This document shows, in pieces, positions 47,573-56,580 of a DNA stretch of 64,000 bases. Where the stretch lies: the NCBI RefSeq assembly GCF_009363695.1, contig NZ_CP045403.1, positions 2,274,001 through 2,338,000 on the forward strand. The letters are read 5' to 3'. Source of the stretch: Bacillus sp. THAF10 (lineage in GTDB: Bacteria > Bacillota > Bacilli > Bacillales > Bacillaceae_I). How positions within the stretch are numbered: position 1 is the first letter of the stretch; each line of letters opens with the position of its first letter. The notes below the pieces were generated by a model. That model searched no databases, was not told where the DNA came from, and was given only the letters and a program-made list of their open reading frames with translations. Made by a program: the position numbers and the translations under genes.

Positions 47573-48151
47573 TTAAGATTCAAAGGTTTCTTGAAACTTT
47601 TCAAAAAACAAATCAGCCTCATCATCTCCATCTTCTAGAGAATCTGATAAAGGAGGAAGCTCTTTAATATCTTTTAAACCAAAGTAATCGAGAAATTCCT
47701 TAGTTGTTCCATAAAGGATTGCTCTTCCTGTCCCTTCTGCCCGACCAACCTCTTTAATGAGTGCTTTGGCAGATAAGGTTTGCAGAGGCCGTTCACTTTT
47801 TACCCCGCGAATACTTTCCACTTCTGTTCTAGTAATCGGTTGTTTATAGGCTACTATCGCCAACGTTTCAAGAGCAGCTTGTGATAAGGTTTGTGTACTT
47901 GGGGATTCCACCAGCCTTTTTAAATACAACGCATGCTCTTTTTTCGTTGTCAGTTGATAGGCTCCTGCTAGTTCTATTATGGTTATTCCCCTGTTACTAT
48001 TTTCATAATCCTTTTTTAGTTCAGTAAGAATATCCAGGACTACAGACTCATCTACTTCCAGAACAAGAGAGAGCTGTTTAAGGGATAATCCTTCGTCTCC
48101 TGCTGCAAAAAGCAGGCTTTCAATAATGGCTGTCCAATTAATAATATCCAA
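47573..48151 (-). CDS. scpB: Segregation and condensation protein ScpB
   Basis: ScpB is the kleisin-partner winged-helix subunit of the Smc-ScpAB condensin complex that compacts and segregates the chromosome. The 192-residue form starts at a TTG (48151) behind GGGAGGAG, giving [21 protein letters not shown], as in the family. An upstream ATG would overlap the ribosome binding site. Two winged helices are evident (about 1-80 and 90-165, [24 protein letters not shown]). It overlaps scpA by 14 bp. Confidence 0.94.
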   Translation of the reverse strand: MDIINWTAIIESLLFAAGDEGLSLKQLSLVLEVDESVVLDILTELKKDYENSNRGITIIELAGAYQLTTKKEHALYLKRLVESPSTQTLSQAALETLAIVAYKQPITRTEVESIRGVKSERPLQTLSAKALIKEVGRAEGTGRAILYGTTKEFLDYFGLKDIKELPPLSDSLEDGDDEADLFFEKFQETFES

Positions 48152-48917
48152 GCTCTTCATCTCCTCCCTCTTTGTAGCTAACATAGATATCTGAAAAATT
48201 ATTTTCCTGATCAAGTTGGATGTGATTTTTTTTCAACAGTTCCAATACAGCTAAAAAAGTAACGACAATGTATTCTCTTGTTGAATCTGGAAAAAGGTCA
48301 TAGAAATGTTTTCTGCCTCTATGCATTTTCAAATCAGATAGCAGCTCTTCCATTCTCCGTTCAATCGGTATTTCTTGTCTTGTTATCCTAGTTTGAAGGG
48401 GTTTTTGAAATTTTTTTCTGCGCATCAGTTTTTGAAGGGCTCCTAGCATATCATACAAAGACACATCTAGCTGTATTTCCTCAGGAGCTACCTCCTTCAT
48501 AAGTCCACTCAAATCACTTGGAGCCTTCGTGAACAGCTGACTTCGCTCCTCTTCCAACTCTTTCAAATCATCAGCTGCTTCTTTATATTTTCGATACTCT
48601 ATTAACCGCTTCATCAATTCTTCTCTAGGATCCTCTTCATAATCTCCGAACTCTCCGTCATCTTCTATCATCTCTTCATGCTTTGGCAACAGCATCTTAC
48701 TTTTAATTTCAATAAGCGTTGCTGCCATAACCAGATATTCACTAGCTACATCTAGTTGAAGCTCTTTCATGGTATGTATATAGATTAAATACTGCTCTGT
48801 TATTTGAGAAACTGGGATATCATATATGTCAATTTCAAGTCTATTAATCAAATGTAACAATAAATCCAATGGACCTTCAAAGGCCTCAATTTTCACATTA
48901 TATTCCTGCACGATCAT
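48138..48917 (-). CDS. scpA: Segregation and condensation protein ScpA
   Basis: The kleisin subunit of bacterial condensin, 259 residues. The N-terminal kleisin motif is [30 protein letters not shown] in outline, the middle is acidic and coiled (70-130), and the C-terminal winged helix contains [20 protein letters not shown], which binds the Smc head. AGGTGG precedes the ATG. It is cotranscribed with scpB; ypuF faces away upstream. Confidence 0.95.
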   Translation of the reverse strand: MIVQEYNVKIEAFEGPLDLLLHLINRLEIDIYDIPVSQITEQYLIYIHTMKELQLDVASEYLVMAATLIEIKSKMLLPKHEEMIEDDGEFGDYEEDPREELMKRLIEYRKYKEAADDLKELEEERSQLFTKAPSDLSGLMKEVAPEEIQLDVSLYDMLGALQKLMRRKKFQKPLQTRITRQEIPIERRMEELLSDLKMHRGRKHFYDLFPDSTREYIVVTFLAVLELLKKNHIQLDQENNFSDIYVSYKEGGDEELGYY

Positions 48918-49039
48918 TCATCCACCTAACATATTCATCAAACTATAAAATAGTATAGAGTATTCGGGCATTATTTTATAGACTTTTCACGATTATGTTA
49001 AAATATTGTTAGCAAAAGTTAAAAGAGAGGGGGATTATT

Positions 49040-49567
49040 ATGTACCCAAAAGCTTACCTTGATTATTTGTATCATTTTCATTGTGATCGGGATTACTTTG
49101 AATGCCATGAAGTACTTGAGGAATATTGGAAGGAAAAAGCGGTGGAGGAACGGGAAATCCATTGGGTTGGCCTTATACAAATTGCAGTGGGATTGTATCA
49201 TCATCGAAGGAGCAATTTCAATGGTGCCAAGAAAATGCTGTTAAATGCTAGGGCAATCACCAAAAAAACAACAGGTAAGTTAGAGGCACTCGGGCTTGAT
49301 AGCTGTAAACTTATTAATTTATTGGATGAAAGAATAAAAGCTATCCAACAAATGAAGCCTTATACGAGCATGAATCTGCCAATTTCGAGTTCCGAGCTTC
49401 AAATAAGCTGCGAGAGACTGGCAACTAACAAGAATTTCGTTTGGGGCACTAAGAGTAACCTTGCGGATGAAAGCTTGATTCACCGGCACTCTCTTCGTGA
49501 CCGAACGGATGTCATTCATGAACGACAGCGACAATTAGCCTTGAAAAAAAACAGAAATGTGGAATAA
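49040..49567 (+). CDS. ypuF: YpuF, DUF309 protein
   Basis: A 175-residue soluble protein. The N-terminal DUF309 core holds HFHCDRDYFECHEVLEEYWK and the conserved WVGLIQIAVGLYHHRRSNFNGA, with several His and Glu residues that suggest a metal or anion site. The C-terminal 60 residues are basic and less conserved. AGAGGGGGA precedes the ATG. It lies on the plus strand between scpA and ribT, the place of B. subtilis ypuF. No activity has been shown to my knowledge. Confidence 0.82.
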   Translation: MYPKAYLDYLYHFHCDRDYFECHEVLEEYWKEKAVEEREIHWVGLIQIAVGLYHHRRSNFNGAKKMLLNARAITKKTTGKLEALGLDSCKLINLLDERIKAIQQMKPYTSMNLPISSSELQISCERLATNKNFVWGTKSNLADESLIHRHSLRDRTDVIHERQRQLALKKNRNVE

Positions 49568-49608
49568 AAAAACGACGTGAACCATGTAACATGGGCACGT
49601 CGTTTTTA
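49566..49608. terminator. Terminator between ypuF and ribT
   Basis: AACGACGTG pairs with CACGTCGTT, with an inner CCATG/CATGG pairing, flanked by T-runs on both strands. It serves both convergent genes. Confidence 0.85.
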
Positions 49609-49610
49609 CT

Positions 49611-49973
49611 TTATTCTTGACAAGCTTCTGCATCTAAATCACATTTTTCAATAAACGCTGTTGTATATTGCGTCGTTTTTACTGCTTTGTTTGGATAGGT
49701 TTCTGTGAGAGCAATCACCATTTTTTTACCGAATCCCTGCCCTCGATGTGAAGGCATTACACTAATATGCTGAATAGTAAAGCTTTCAGACTCCAGTTCA
49801 ATGCCAATCAGGCCAATAATGTCCTCTTCCTTCCAGAAGAATAGCTGCCAGTTTTCTTTCTCTTCGTAGTCTTTCATGGATTGCTGTAGCTTCTTCAAAT
49901 CTTTTTCCGTTGGCATAAAAGACATGAGGCCCATCGCAATTTTTTCCAAGCTCTTCTTATAACGAATTAACAT
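49611..49973 (-). CDS. ribT: RibT, GNAT-family acetyltransferase
   Basis: A 120-residue N-acetyltransferase-like protein at the end of the rib operon. The acetyl-CoA site reads ISVMPSHRGQGFGKKMV near residues 70-86 (Q/RxxGxG/A), and beta strands IIGLIGIELES precede it. B. subtilis ribT is likewise the last rib gene; its substrate is not established and it is dispensable for riboflavin synthesis. It follows ribH after 145 bp. Confidence 0.85.
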   Translation of the reverse strand: MLIRYKKSLEKIAMGLMSFMPTEKDLKKLQQSMKDYEEKENWQLFFWKEEDIIGLIGIELESESFTIQHISVMPSHRGQGFGKKMVIALTETYPNKAVKTTQYTTAFIEKCDLDAEACQE

Positions 49974-50118
49974 ATTTAACCCCTCATTATTGAAAAACTT
50001 TCAACAGTAATAGTATAAGGAAACCGTATTGAAACGTTCCAAATTGAAAGATTTCCATGCTCTTAAATATACATTCTATCCAATCAGAGTAGTAAAGTAC
50101 ACCCTTTTAAAACAAATC

Positions 50119-50583
50119 TTAAAATTCACGCAAAAGGTTTGCCATTTCTATTGCAGCCACAGCAGCTTCCCAACCCTTATTTCCTGCCTTTGTTCCAGCT
50201 CTTTCAATTGCCTGTTCAATCGTTTCTGTTGTTAATACACCAAAGATAACGGGAATGCCTGAAGTCATGGAAGCTTGGGAAACCCCTTTTGCAGCTTCAT
50301 TACATACATAATCGAAGTGAGGCGTGGATCCACGAATAACAGTACCAAGTGTGATGACTGCGTCGTATTTTCCAGAGTCCGCCATTCTTTTTGCAACAAG
50401 TGGAATTTCAAATGCTCCAGGTACCCATGCAACCTCTACATTGTCTTCCTCTACTCCATGTCGTCTAAGAGCATCCTCTGCACCACCTAGTAGCTTTCCT
50501 GTAATAAATTCATTAAATCTCCCAACTACTATTCCTACCTTCAGTCCTGTTCCAACTAAATTTCCTTCATAAATCTTTGCCAT
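50119..50583 (-). CDS. ribH: 6,7-dimethyl-8-ribityllumazine synthase
   Basis: RibH condenses 5-amino-6-ribitylamino-uracil with dihydroxybutanone phosphate to give the lumazine precursor of riboflavin; it forms 60-subunit shells in Bacillus. The 154 residues include [14 protein letters not shown] near the N-terminus, [15 protein letters not shown], and the phosphate-binding [27 protein letters not shown] before the ATG at 50583 outweighs an upstream frame extension. Confidence 0.96.
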   Translation of the reverse strand: MAKIYEGNLVGTGLKVGIVVGRFNEFITGKLLGGAEDALRRHGVEEDNVEVAWVPGAFEIPLVAKRMADSGKYDAVITLGTVIRGSTPHFDYVCNEAAKGVSQASMTSGIPVIFGVLTTETIEQAIERAGTKAGNKGWEAAVAAIEMANLLREF

Positions 50584-50596
50584 TTTGTCTCCTCCT

Positions 50597-51808
50597 TTAA
50601 AAGTGAAGCATATGTCCAAGCTTCGTACTTTTTGTTTTTAAGTAATGCTCATTTGCTTCTTTGGTAGGCATTTGCAGTGGAATTCTGTCCACCACTTCAA
50701 GGTCATAGCCTTTTAACCCCGTGATTTTACGCGGGTTATTGGTTAACAGCTTCATTTTTGAGATTCCAAGGTCCCGCAAAATTTGTGCCCCAATTCCATA
50801 ATCTCTTAGGTCTGGCCCAAAGCCTAGCTTCTCATTCGCCTCCACTGTATCAAAGCCTTCTTCCTGCAGCTTGTATGCCCGCATTTTGTTTAACAAGCCA
50901 ATGCCCCGTCCTTCCTGCCTCATATAAAGAAGAACGCCACTTCCAGCCTTTTCAATCTGCGCAAGCGCTGCATGAAGCTGCGGACCACAATCACAGCGAT
51001 TCGAACCGAAAACATCGCCTGTTAAACATTCAGAATGGACCCGAACAATGGTTGGAGTGTCAGCTGTGATTTCCCCTTTCACCAAAGCAATATGCTCCTT
51101 ACCATCAACAACATTCGAATACCCAAATGCTCTAAATTCTCCAAACTCAGTCGGCAGCTTGATTTCCACTTCTCTTTGTACAAGCTTATCTTTTCTGTTT
51201 CGATACTGAATAAGGTCTTTAATCGTAATCATCTTTAGGTCAAACTTTTCGGCAATTTTGCATAGCTCAGGTACTCTTGCCATCGAACCATCTTCGTTCA
51301 TAATTTCACAGATTACTCCAGCAGGGAAAGAGCCACTCATTTGTGCAAGATCTACTGCAGCCTCTGTATGTCCAGCTCTGCGAAGGACTCCACCTTTTTT
51401 CGCTACTAGAGGAAAAATATGTCCAGGACGCTTAAAATCCCCAGCCTTTGCAGTTGATGATAATAGCTCGAGGATGGTCTTAGATCGTTCAAAGGCGGAG
51501 ATACCAGTCGTCGTAGAGATGTGATCGATACTTACAGTAAAAGCTGTACCATGAGAGTCTGTATTGTGATTTACCATCGGCACTAGTTCCAGCCTATCAG
51601 CAGTCTCTTCCTGAACAGGAACACAAATTAACCCTCTGCCATGTGTTGCCATAAAATTCACCACTTCTGGTGTTGCCTTTTCAGCCAGTGCAACAAAATC
51701 CCCTTCATTTTCTCTGTCTTCATCATCACATACAATGATTACGTTTCCCTGCCTTAATTCAGATAAAGCTTCCTCAATTGTATTAAAAATAGAATCCAAT
51801 GTTCTCAC
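50597..51808 (-). CDS. ribBA: Bifunctional DHBP synthase/GTP cyclohydrolase II
   Basis: A 403-residue fusion with two riboflavin precursor activities. The N-terminal half makes 3,4-dihydroxy-2-butanone 4-phosphate ([16 protein letters not shown] at about 27-42), and the C-terminal half is GTP cyclohydrolase II with the zinc motif [18 protein letters not shown] and the RQEGRGIGL loop. The annotated start is GTG at 51808; a TTG three codons later is possible since GGTGAG lies just ahead of it. Third gene in the ribDEBAH order. Confidence 0.95.
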   Translation of the reverse strand: MRTLDSIFNTIEEALSELRQGNVIIVCDDEDRENEGDFVALAEKATPEVVNFMATHGRGLICVPVQEETADRLELVPMVNHNTDSHGTAFTVSIDHISTTTGISAFERSKTILELLSSTAKAGDFKRPGHIFPLVAKKGGVLRRAGHTEAAVDLAQMSGSFPAGVICEIMNEDGSMARVPELCKIAEKFDLKMITIKDLIQYRNRKDKLVQREVEIKLPTEFGEFRAFGYSNVVDGKEHIALVKGEITADTPTIVRVHSECLTGDVFGSNRCDCGPQLHAALAQIEKAGSGVLLYMRQEGRGIGLLNKMRAYKLQEEGFDTVEANEKLGFGPDLRDYGIGAQILRDLGISKMKLLTNNPRKITGLKGYDLEVVDRIPLQMPTKEANEHYLKTKSTKLGHMLHF

Positions 51809-51813
51809 CGCCC

Positions 51814-52467
51814 TTATTTGTATCCGTGCTCTTCTAAAAATGACGAGGTTAAACCAGACTTTTTAGCTGGTGTGTTATTTTGCTGTTTTAACAAATGATC
51901 CATATATTTTGCCAACATATCTACTTCTAAATTAACTATATCGCCTTTCCCTTTTTCACCTAAAATGGTTTCATTTAAGGTGTGAGGTATGAGAGAAATG
52001 GTAAATGAATCATCAGCTGAACCAAAAATAGTCAGACTTGTACCGTCTACCGTCACCGATCCCTTATACATTAGATATCTGGTTAAGTTTTCGTCTACAG
52101 CTATTGTGTAATAAACCGCATTCGAAACATGCTTTTTATCTATGATTTTGCCAGTTCCATCTACATGACCACTAACAAAATGGCCCCCAAATCTTCCGTT
52201 AGCAAGCATAGCTCTCTCTAGATTCACGTTACTTCCAGTTTTTAGGAAAGCTAGTGACGTTGCTTTCACTGTTTCTGGCATCACATCGACCGTAAACTTG
52301 CTAACGGTGAATGAAGTTACCGTTAAGCACACTCCGTTAACAGCAATGCTATCGCCAAGCTTTACATCTTCCAGTATTTTTTTTGCCTCCACTTCCAGGA
52401 TGATCGCTTGGTCCCCGCGGATAATCTGTTTAATAGTTCCTATTTCTTCTATAATTCCAGTAAACAT
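51814..52467 (-). CDS. ribE: Riboflavin synthase alpha chain
   Basis: RibE dismutates two lumazine molecules to riboflavin. The 217-residue protein is an internal duplication of two beta barrels (about 1-95 and 98-200), with [15 protein letters not shown] and the matching second repeat [15 protein letters not shown], and the active-site [11 protein letters not shown] and TSLTIF strands. GGGGAGGAG precedes the ATG, and the stop of ribD is 6 bp upstream, as expected for an operon. Confidence 0.96.
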   Translation of the reverse strand: MFTGIIEEIGTIKQIIRGDQAIILEVEAKKILEDVKLGDSIAVNGVCLTVTSFTVSKFTVDVMPETVKATSLAFLKTGSNVNLERAMLANGRFGGHFVSGHVDGTGKIIDKKHVSNAVYYTIAVDENLTRYLMYKGSVTVDGTSLTIFGSADDSFTISLIPHTLNETILGEKGKGDIVNLEVDMLAKYMDHLLKQQNNTPAKKSGLTSSFLEEHGYK

Positions 52468-52473
52468 TTCGCC

Positions 52474-53574
52474 TTACTCCTCCCCTTTTTTTGGGACGGA
52501 AACGATTTTTAAGTCCTCACCAATTTTAGAAAATTCTTTCACCTCTAGGTTTAACACCTCAGACATAGTTTCAAAGCCCTTACCAGCAATCATAGTTGGT
52601 GCTTCCTTTCCACCGATAAGCTTTGGAGCAAGATACGTGATAACTTGATTCATAGCATTCGCTTTCAGAAAGCTTCCATTCACTGTTGCCCCACCTTCTA
52701 CAAACAATGATGTTACACCTAGCTCTCCAAGCAAGTTGAGCATCTCGTTTACATTAATTGTTTCCGTTGGCAACGAGTGAATTTGGACGCTGTTATGTTC
52801 CTTTAATACTTTTAATTTTTCATTGTCTGGATTACATCCTGTAATGATCCAAGTATCAGCTTGCCCATCTGTTAGCACATTTGAGTGGATAGGAATTCTA
52901 AGACTTGTATCAAGGATAACCCTTATTGGATTTTTCCCACCGCTTGGCAGTCTTGTAGTCAGACTTGGGTTGTCTTTTATTACAGTCTCGACTCCAACAA
53001 GGATTGCATCATGCTTATGGCGGTAATGATGAACATCAAGTCTAGCATCAGGTCCAGTTATCCACTTGCTTTCACCAGAATAAGTGGCAGTTTTTCCATC
53101 GAGGCTTGCTGCTGTTTTTAATGTAACAAAGGGTGTGTTTGTTTTTATGTAATGAAAAAACACCTCATTTAAGGCCAACGCCTTTTCCTGACAAACTCCC
53201 ACTACTGTCTCAATACCAGCATCCTGAAGCTTTTTAATCCCCTCTCCTGCGACAAGTGGATTCGGGTCAACCGAAGCAATCACCACGCGTTTTACTCTCG
53301 ACTCTATTAAAAGATTGGAGCATGGTGGAGTTTTGCCAAAATGGCTGCATGGCTCGAGCGTGACATATACTGTAGCACCTGAGGTTTTTTCTAATCCAGC
53401 CATTTTTATCGCCTGCACCTCAGCATGCGCTTCTCCTGCTTTCAAATGAGCACCAAAACCAACGATCTCCCCATGTTTTACTATTACCGCACCAACAACT
53501 GGATTGGGCGAGGTTTGCCCACTTACCCGCTTTGCAAGGTCAATTGCGAAGTCCATATAGTACTGATCATTCAA
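52474..53574 (-). CDS. ribD: Bifunctional riboflavin deaminase/reductase RibD
   Basis: RibD carries out the deamination and side-chain reduction steps after GTP cyclohydrolase II. The N-terminal deaminase (1-145) has the zinc motifs HAEVQAI and PCSHFGKTPPC; the C-terminal reductase (146-366) contains LKTAASLDGKTATYSGESKWI and VEGGATVNGSFL. The start is a TTG at 53574 behind GGGGGGAACG. First gene of the rib operon; the FMN riboswitch and terminator lie directly upstream. Confidence 0.95.
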   Translation of the reverse strand: MNDQYYMDFAIDLAKRVSGQTSPNPVVGAVIVKHGEIVGFGAHLKAGEAHAEVQAIKMAGLEKTSGATVYVTLEPCSHFGKTPPCSNLLIESRVKRVVIASVDPNPLVAGEGIKKLQDAGIETVVGVCQEKALALNEVFFHYIKTNTPFVTLKTAASLDGKTATYSGESKWITGPDARLDVHHYRHKHDAILVGVETVIKDNPSLTTRLPSGGKNPIRVILDTSLRIPIHSNVLTDGQADTWIITGCNPDNEKLKVLKEHNSVQIHSLPTETINVNEMLNLLGELGVTSLFVEGGATVNGSFLKANAMNQVITYLAPKLIGGKEAPTMIAGKGFETMSEVLNLEVKEFSKIGEDLKIVSVPKKGEE

Positions 53575-53610
53575 AGGATCGTTCCCCCCTTTCCTTAAGA
53601 TTTACATATA

Positions 53611-53645
53611 AAAAACCTCTGAGAATATGGTTCCTCAGAGGTTTG
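53611..53645 (-). terminator. Riboswitch-controlled terminator in the rib leader
   Basis: AAACCTCTGAGG pairs with CTCAGAGGTTT around a 9-nt loop, followed on the minus strand by TTTATATG. It separates the FMN aptamer from ribD. Confidence 0.85.
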
Positions 53646-53715
53646 GTGGATTAAAATTGCGTATAGGAAAATAAACAGTGTCCGTTACGGAAATTTTCAC
53701 TGTTTTGCAATTAAA

Positions 53716-53860
53716 TCCTTCTCCCATCCAGACTTTCACTGTCGGCCCTGGAGTTTCACCAGATCCACCGCAATTTTCGATTCGAAAATTGCGGGTCACG
53801 GACTAAGAAGCAATAGCTTCATCACCGCCGGTAGGGAATTTCACCCACCCCCGAAGGACA
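53716..53860 (-). promoter_or_regulatory. FMN riboswitch of the rib operon
   Basis: Read on the minus strand: CCTTCGGGGGTGGGTGAAATT, CCCTACCGGCGGTGAT, AGTCCGTGACCCGC, TGGATCTGGTGAAACTCC, and GACAGTGAAAGTCTGGATGGG, all conserved RFN blocks in order. The variable stem is unusually strong, with CCGCAATTTTCGA pairing with TCGAAAATTGCGG. Confidence 0.95.
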
Positions 53861-53919
53861 TTATATGTAGTTTTTATCTATCATTATTATCTTAGCATAT
53901 CTTCTACAAAAGAGAAATT

Positions 53920-54006
53920 TTAAACAATAAAATACCAGTAAATAATGCCCCATATTAAGGAAGCACCAAGTAAAGATCCCAGTAAAATTAAATTCTTTTT
54001 ATTCAT
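53920..54006 (-). CDS. 28-residue predicted membrane peptide
   Basis: A tiny gene between ppiB and the rib leader. It encodes a peptide starting MNKKNLILLGSLLGASLIWG and ending in WYFIV: a short basic N-terminus and a single hydrophobic helix filling the rest. GAAGGG lies 8 bp before the ATG, and the stop is TAA at 53920. A clear ppiB terminator lies just upstream, so it would need its own promoter or read-through. Size, charge and helix resemble small membrane peptides of Bacilli, but conservation cannot be checked here, so this is a proposal. Confidence 0.5.
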   Translation of the reverse strand: MNKKNLILLGSLLGASLIWGIIYWYFIV

Positions 54007-54038
54007 AGGTGGTACCCTTCTTTCGCTTGAAAATTACC

Positions 54039-54072
54039 AAAAAAATAAGAGAGCATCTCTGCTCTCTCATAA
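54039..54072 (-). terminator. Terminator after ppiB
   Basis: GAGAGAGCA pairs with TGCTCTC(T) around a short loop, followed on the minus strand by TTATTTTTTTGG. Confidence 0.85.
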
Positions 54073-54081
54073 TAGAGCTAA

Positions 54082-54519
54082 TTAAGCATCCATTACTTCC
54101 ACTTTTTCCATCGTGTCTCCGTTTTTCATGTTTCTAGCTGTTTCAAGACCAGAAGTCACTTTTCCAAAAACAGTGTGAACACCATCTAAGTGTGGCTGTG
54201 GCTGATGCACAATAAAGAATTGGCTTGAACCAGTGTCTTTACCTGCATGTGCCATTGAAAATGCTCCAGCTTCGTGCTTACGAGGGTTTCCTTCTGTTTC
54301 ACACTTAATAGTTGTGCCGCTTCCGCCAGCACCTGTACCAGTTGGGTCTCCACCTTGACTTACAAAGCCAGGGATTACACGGTGAAAAGTTACACCGTTG
54401 TAGAAGCCTTCGTTTGCTAGTTTCTCAAAGTTTGCCACTGTGTTTGGCGCTTCATTTGGGTATAATTCGAATTCAATTTTTTCGCCATTTTGCATTAGTA
54501 TGTAACCTGTTTTTGCCAT
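54082..54519 (-). CDS. ppiB: Peptidyl-prolyl cis-trans isomerase B (cyclophilin)
   Basis: A 145-residue cytosolic cyclophilin that speeds proline isomerisation during folding. Core motifs are [19 protein letters not shown] (catalytic Arg and the substrate groove), [13 protein letters not shown], and [25 protein letters not shown] in outline. AAAAGGAG precedes the ATG at 54519, giving [13 protein letters not shown]; an extension of 16 codons upstream is not supported. It is transcribed alone, with a terminator after it. Confidence 0.95.
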   Translation of the reverse strand: MAKTGYILMQNGEKIEFELYPNEAPNTVANFEKLANEGFYNGVTFHRVIPGFVSQGGDPTGTGAGGSGTTIKCETEGNPRKHEAGAFSMAHAGKDTGSSQFFIVHQPQPHLDGVHTVFGKVTSGLETARNMKNGDTMEKVEVMDA

Positions 54520-54708
54520 GTTCAAAACACTCCTTTTTATTAAAATGAACCAGCTTTTATCATACATGATTCTTGAATGAAAAGGAAGTAAGATGGGTGG
54601 AGAGGAGACTTTTCGGTTGTGGTAGTTACTACTGGCCTTTATTTTAAGCTTTGAAGTCTCTATTCCTTGCAGCTATCGTTTTGTCCGAGGAATTTGCATT
54701 CGCCTCTC

Positions 54709-55184
54709 GTTTTGTCCGACATCTTCGCCTTCAAGACTTCTTTTCCCAACAAGACACTATTTTTTGTCCGATATCTTCTTCTTCAAGACCTCTTTTCATA
54801 CCAAGACACCATTTTTGTCCGATATCTTCGCCTTCAAGACCTCTTTTCCCACCATGTCATCATTTTTGTCTGATATCTTCGCCTTCAAGACTTCTTTTCA
54901 CACCATGACACCATTTTTGTCCGATATCTTCGCCTTCAAGACCTCTTTTCCCACCAAGTCGCCATTTTTGTCCGATATCTTCTTCTTCAAGACCTCTTTT
55001 CCCACCAAGTCGCCATTTTTGTCCGATATCTTCTTCTTCAAGGCCTCTTTTCATACCAAGACACCATTTTTGTCCGATATCTTCGCCTTCAAGACCTCTT
55101 TTCACACCAAGTCACCATTTTTGTCCGATATCTTCCTCTTCAAGACCTCTTTTCACACCAAGCCGCCATTTTTGTCCGATATCT
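54709..55184. repeat. 51-bp tandem repeat array, left part
   Basis: Ten successive units of about 51 bp, with GTCCGA at 54714, 54766, 54817, 54868, 54919, 54970, 55021, 55072, 55123 and 55174; the first interval is 52 bp and all others exactly 51. The consensus contains TTTTTGTCCGATATCTTC, CTTCAAGACCTCTTTTC and CACCAAGTCACCA. Units differ by point changes, and unit 10 is cut by the IS element. Because 51 is divisible by three, several frames stay open on both strands, but the changes show no synonymous bias and no ribosome binding site or start fits, so I call it non-coding. Confidence 0.9.
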
Positions 55185-55257
55185 ATTTAGCCCCCTAACT
55201 GATTTGGACACCTACTTCAAAAGATATTATCATAGAAGTATCAAAGGAGGAGTCCAA

Positions 55258-55578
55258 ATGAGTAAACGTAATGGACCGATGGAAGATGTAAAAAAGCAAT
55301 ATGTGAGAATGGCACTTGAATCTGGGAATACTGCTTTTATCGCTAGGAAAACTGGAGTGAGCAGTTCTACTCTAGGTAATTGGATAAGACAGTATCGCGA
55401 TGAAATAGAAGCAGAGATGGAAAAAGACGGTGTTAGGCCACTTTCAGAGTCTACTTCTACTCAAGAACTTCAAAAGAAGTATGACCATGCCATGAAACTT
55501 TTAGGTGAAAAAGAACTAGAGGTAGCGATGCTTCGCCAAATGGTAAAAAAAAACTTACCAACCTTTCGGAACAAATAA
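55258..55578 (+). CDS. IS3-family transposase OrfA
   Basis: A 106-residue protein with a helix-turn-helix at about 18-55 (ALESGNTAFIARKTGVSSSTLGNW) and a C-terminal leucine-zipper-like coil (ELQKKYDHAMKLLGEKELEVAML), the IS3 OrfA arrangement. It binds the element's ends and is the N-terminal part of the OrfAB transposase. The start is ATG at 55258 behind AAAGGAGGAG. Near its end the sequence TGGTAAAAAAAAAC gives an A9 run (55545-55553), where a -1 slip joins it to OrfB. Confidence 0.9.
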   Translation: MSKRNGPMEDVKKQYVRMALESGNTAFIARKTGVSSSTLGNWIRQYRDEIEAEMEKDGVRPLSESTSTQELQKKYDHAMKLLGEKELEVAMLRQMVKKNLPTFRNK

Positions 55579-56525
55579 CTTTCGCTAAAGAGTGGATTGA
55601 CGAGGGATTCCCTGCCAGCCGTGTATTAAAGTATGCTTCCATTACTCGTTCTACTTATTATTACCGTTTGGCCAATCCACCAAAAGCTAAGGTTCCTACA
55701 GGGGGAAGACCTATACCTGGCTATTCCCTGAACAGAAAGACGAAAAAGAAAGTAAAAGATACGTCAATCAAAGTGTATCTCATGCAGCTTATCGAAGGGG
55801 AAGAAGAGATATACGGATATAGGAAGTTAACAAAAGCTTTAAGAAGAAAACATCATCTCATTATCAACAAAAAGAAAGTGTATCGTCTATGTAAAGAGCT
55901 TGATATCTTGATGCCTCAAAGGGAAAAGAAGCAGAAACACCTACGCAGACTCGCAAAGAATCGTAAGATTACAGGTCCTAATCAGTTGTGGCAAGTAGAT
56001 ATTAAATATGGATATGTGATGAATTCTCGCCGTTTTTTCTATCTTGTGAGCGCAATAGATGTGTTTGATCGAAAGATTGTGGGGTACTATCTTGGGAAGA
56101 CGTGTGAAGCGACTAAAGTTACCAAGATGTTGATGAAAGCTATGATGAAACGTGGTGTCAAAATGACATCAGCTGAAGAAGTTGGACAAGGGGAAAGTAG
56201 ACTCATTATTCGTTCAGATAATGGCCCTCAGTTTATCAGCAACCATTTCCAACAGTTTAGTGAGGATAAATTCGAACACGAACGAATTCCACCAAAATCA
56301 CCAAATATGAACGCTTATATAGAGTCTTTTCATAGTGTGCTTGAAAGAGAATGTTATCAGAAAAACGAATTTATAACTTTTGATCATGCGTTTAATACTG
56401 TGGATGCTTATATTGAATTTTATAATAATAGAAGGTATCACGGCAGTTTAAACGACTACAGTCCAAGTGAGTATTATGCCAAATGGTTGGCAAAATCCAT
56501 GGATCCAGTAGAGCTAACGATGTAA
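55545..56525 (+). CDS. IS3-family transposase OrfB (DDE), read by -1 frameshift
   Basis: The catalytic half of the transposase, open from the A9 slippery run (55545-55553) to 56525. It continues from OrfA after a -1 shift as LTNLSEQITFAKEWIDEG. An HTH_21-type segment (EEEIYGYRKLTKALRRKH) precedes the DDE core: WQVDIKYG (first Asp), IIRSDNGPQF (second Asp) and NAYIESFHSVLERE (Glu). All three catalytic residues and the full C-terminus (YHGSLNDYSPSEYYAKW) are present, so the element looks intact. A TTG at 55668 could allow separate OrfB translation, but the frameshift is the usual route. Confidence 0.9.
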   Translation, partial: KKKLTNLSEQITFAKEWIDEGFPASRVLKYASITRSTYYYRLANPPKAKVPTGGRPIPGYSLNRKTKKKVKDTSIKVYLMQLIEGEEEIYGYRKLTKALRRKHHLIINKKKVYRLCKELDILMPQREKKQKHLRRLAKNRKITGPNQLWQVDIKYGYVMNSRRFFYLVSAIDVFDRKIVGYYLGKTCEATKVTKMLMKAMMKRGVKMTSAEEVGQGESRLIIRSDNGPQFISNHFQQFSEDKFEHERIPPKSPNMNAYIESFHSVLERECYQKNEFITFDHAFNTVDAYIEFYNNRRYHGSLNDYSPSEYYAKWLAKSMDPVELTM

Positions 56526-56531
56526 CGTTTA

Positions 56532-56580
56532 CCCCGAGAAGAAAGGTTAAAGCGATTCACTTTAACCTTTCTTCTCGGGG
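56532..56580. repeat. Perfect 21-bp hairpin at the 3' end of the IS
   Basis: CCCCGAGAAGAAAGGTTAAAG (56532-56552) pairs exactly with 56560-56580 around a 7-nt loop, starting 6 bp after the transposase stop. No T-run follows, so it is not a standard terminator; it may block read-through, stabilise the mRNA or act as a structured substrate. Confidence 0.85.

Noticed and set aside
54709..55184. Possible CRISPR array
   Set aside because: Units are near-identical along their whole length, with no unique spacers between repeats and no cas genes nearby; the repeat is too long and too degenerate.
54764..55198. A 144-codon plus-strand open frame made of 17-residue repeats (and a matching one of 81 codons on the minus strand)
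   Set aside because: The frame is a by-product of a 51-bp period divisible by three. Changes between units are not biased to synonymous positions, there is no ribosome binding site, and the frame runs into the IS end.
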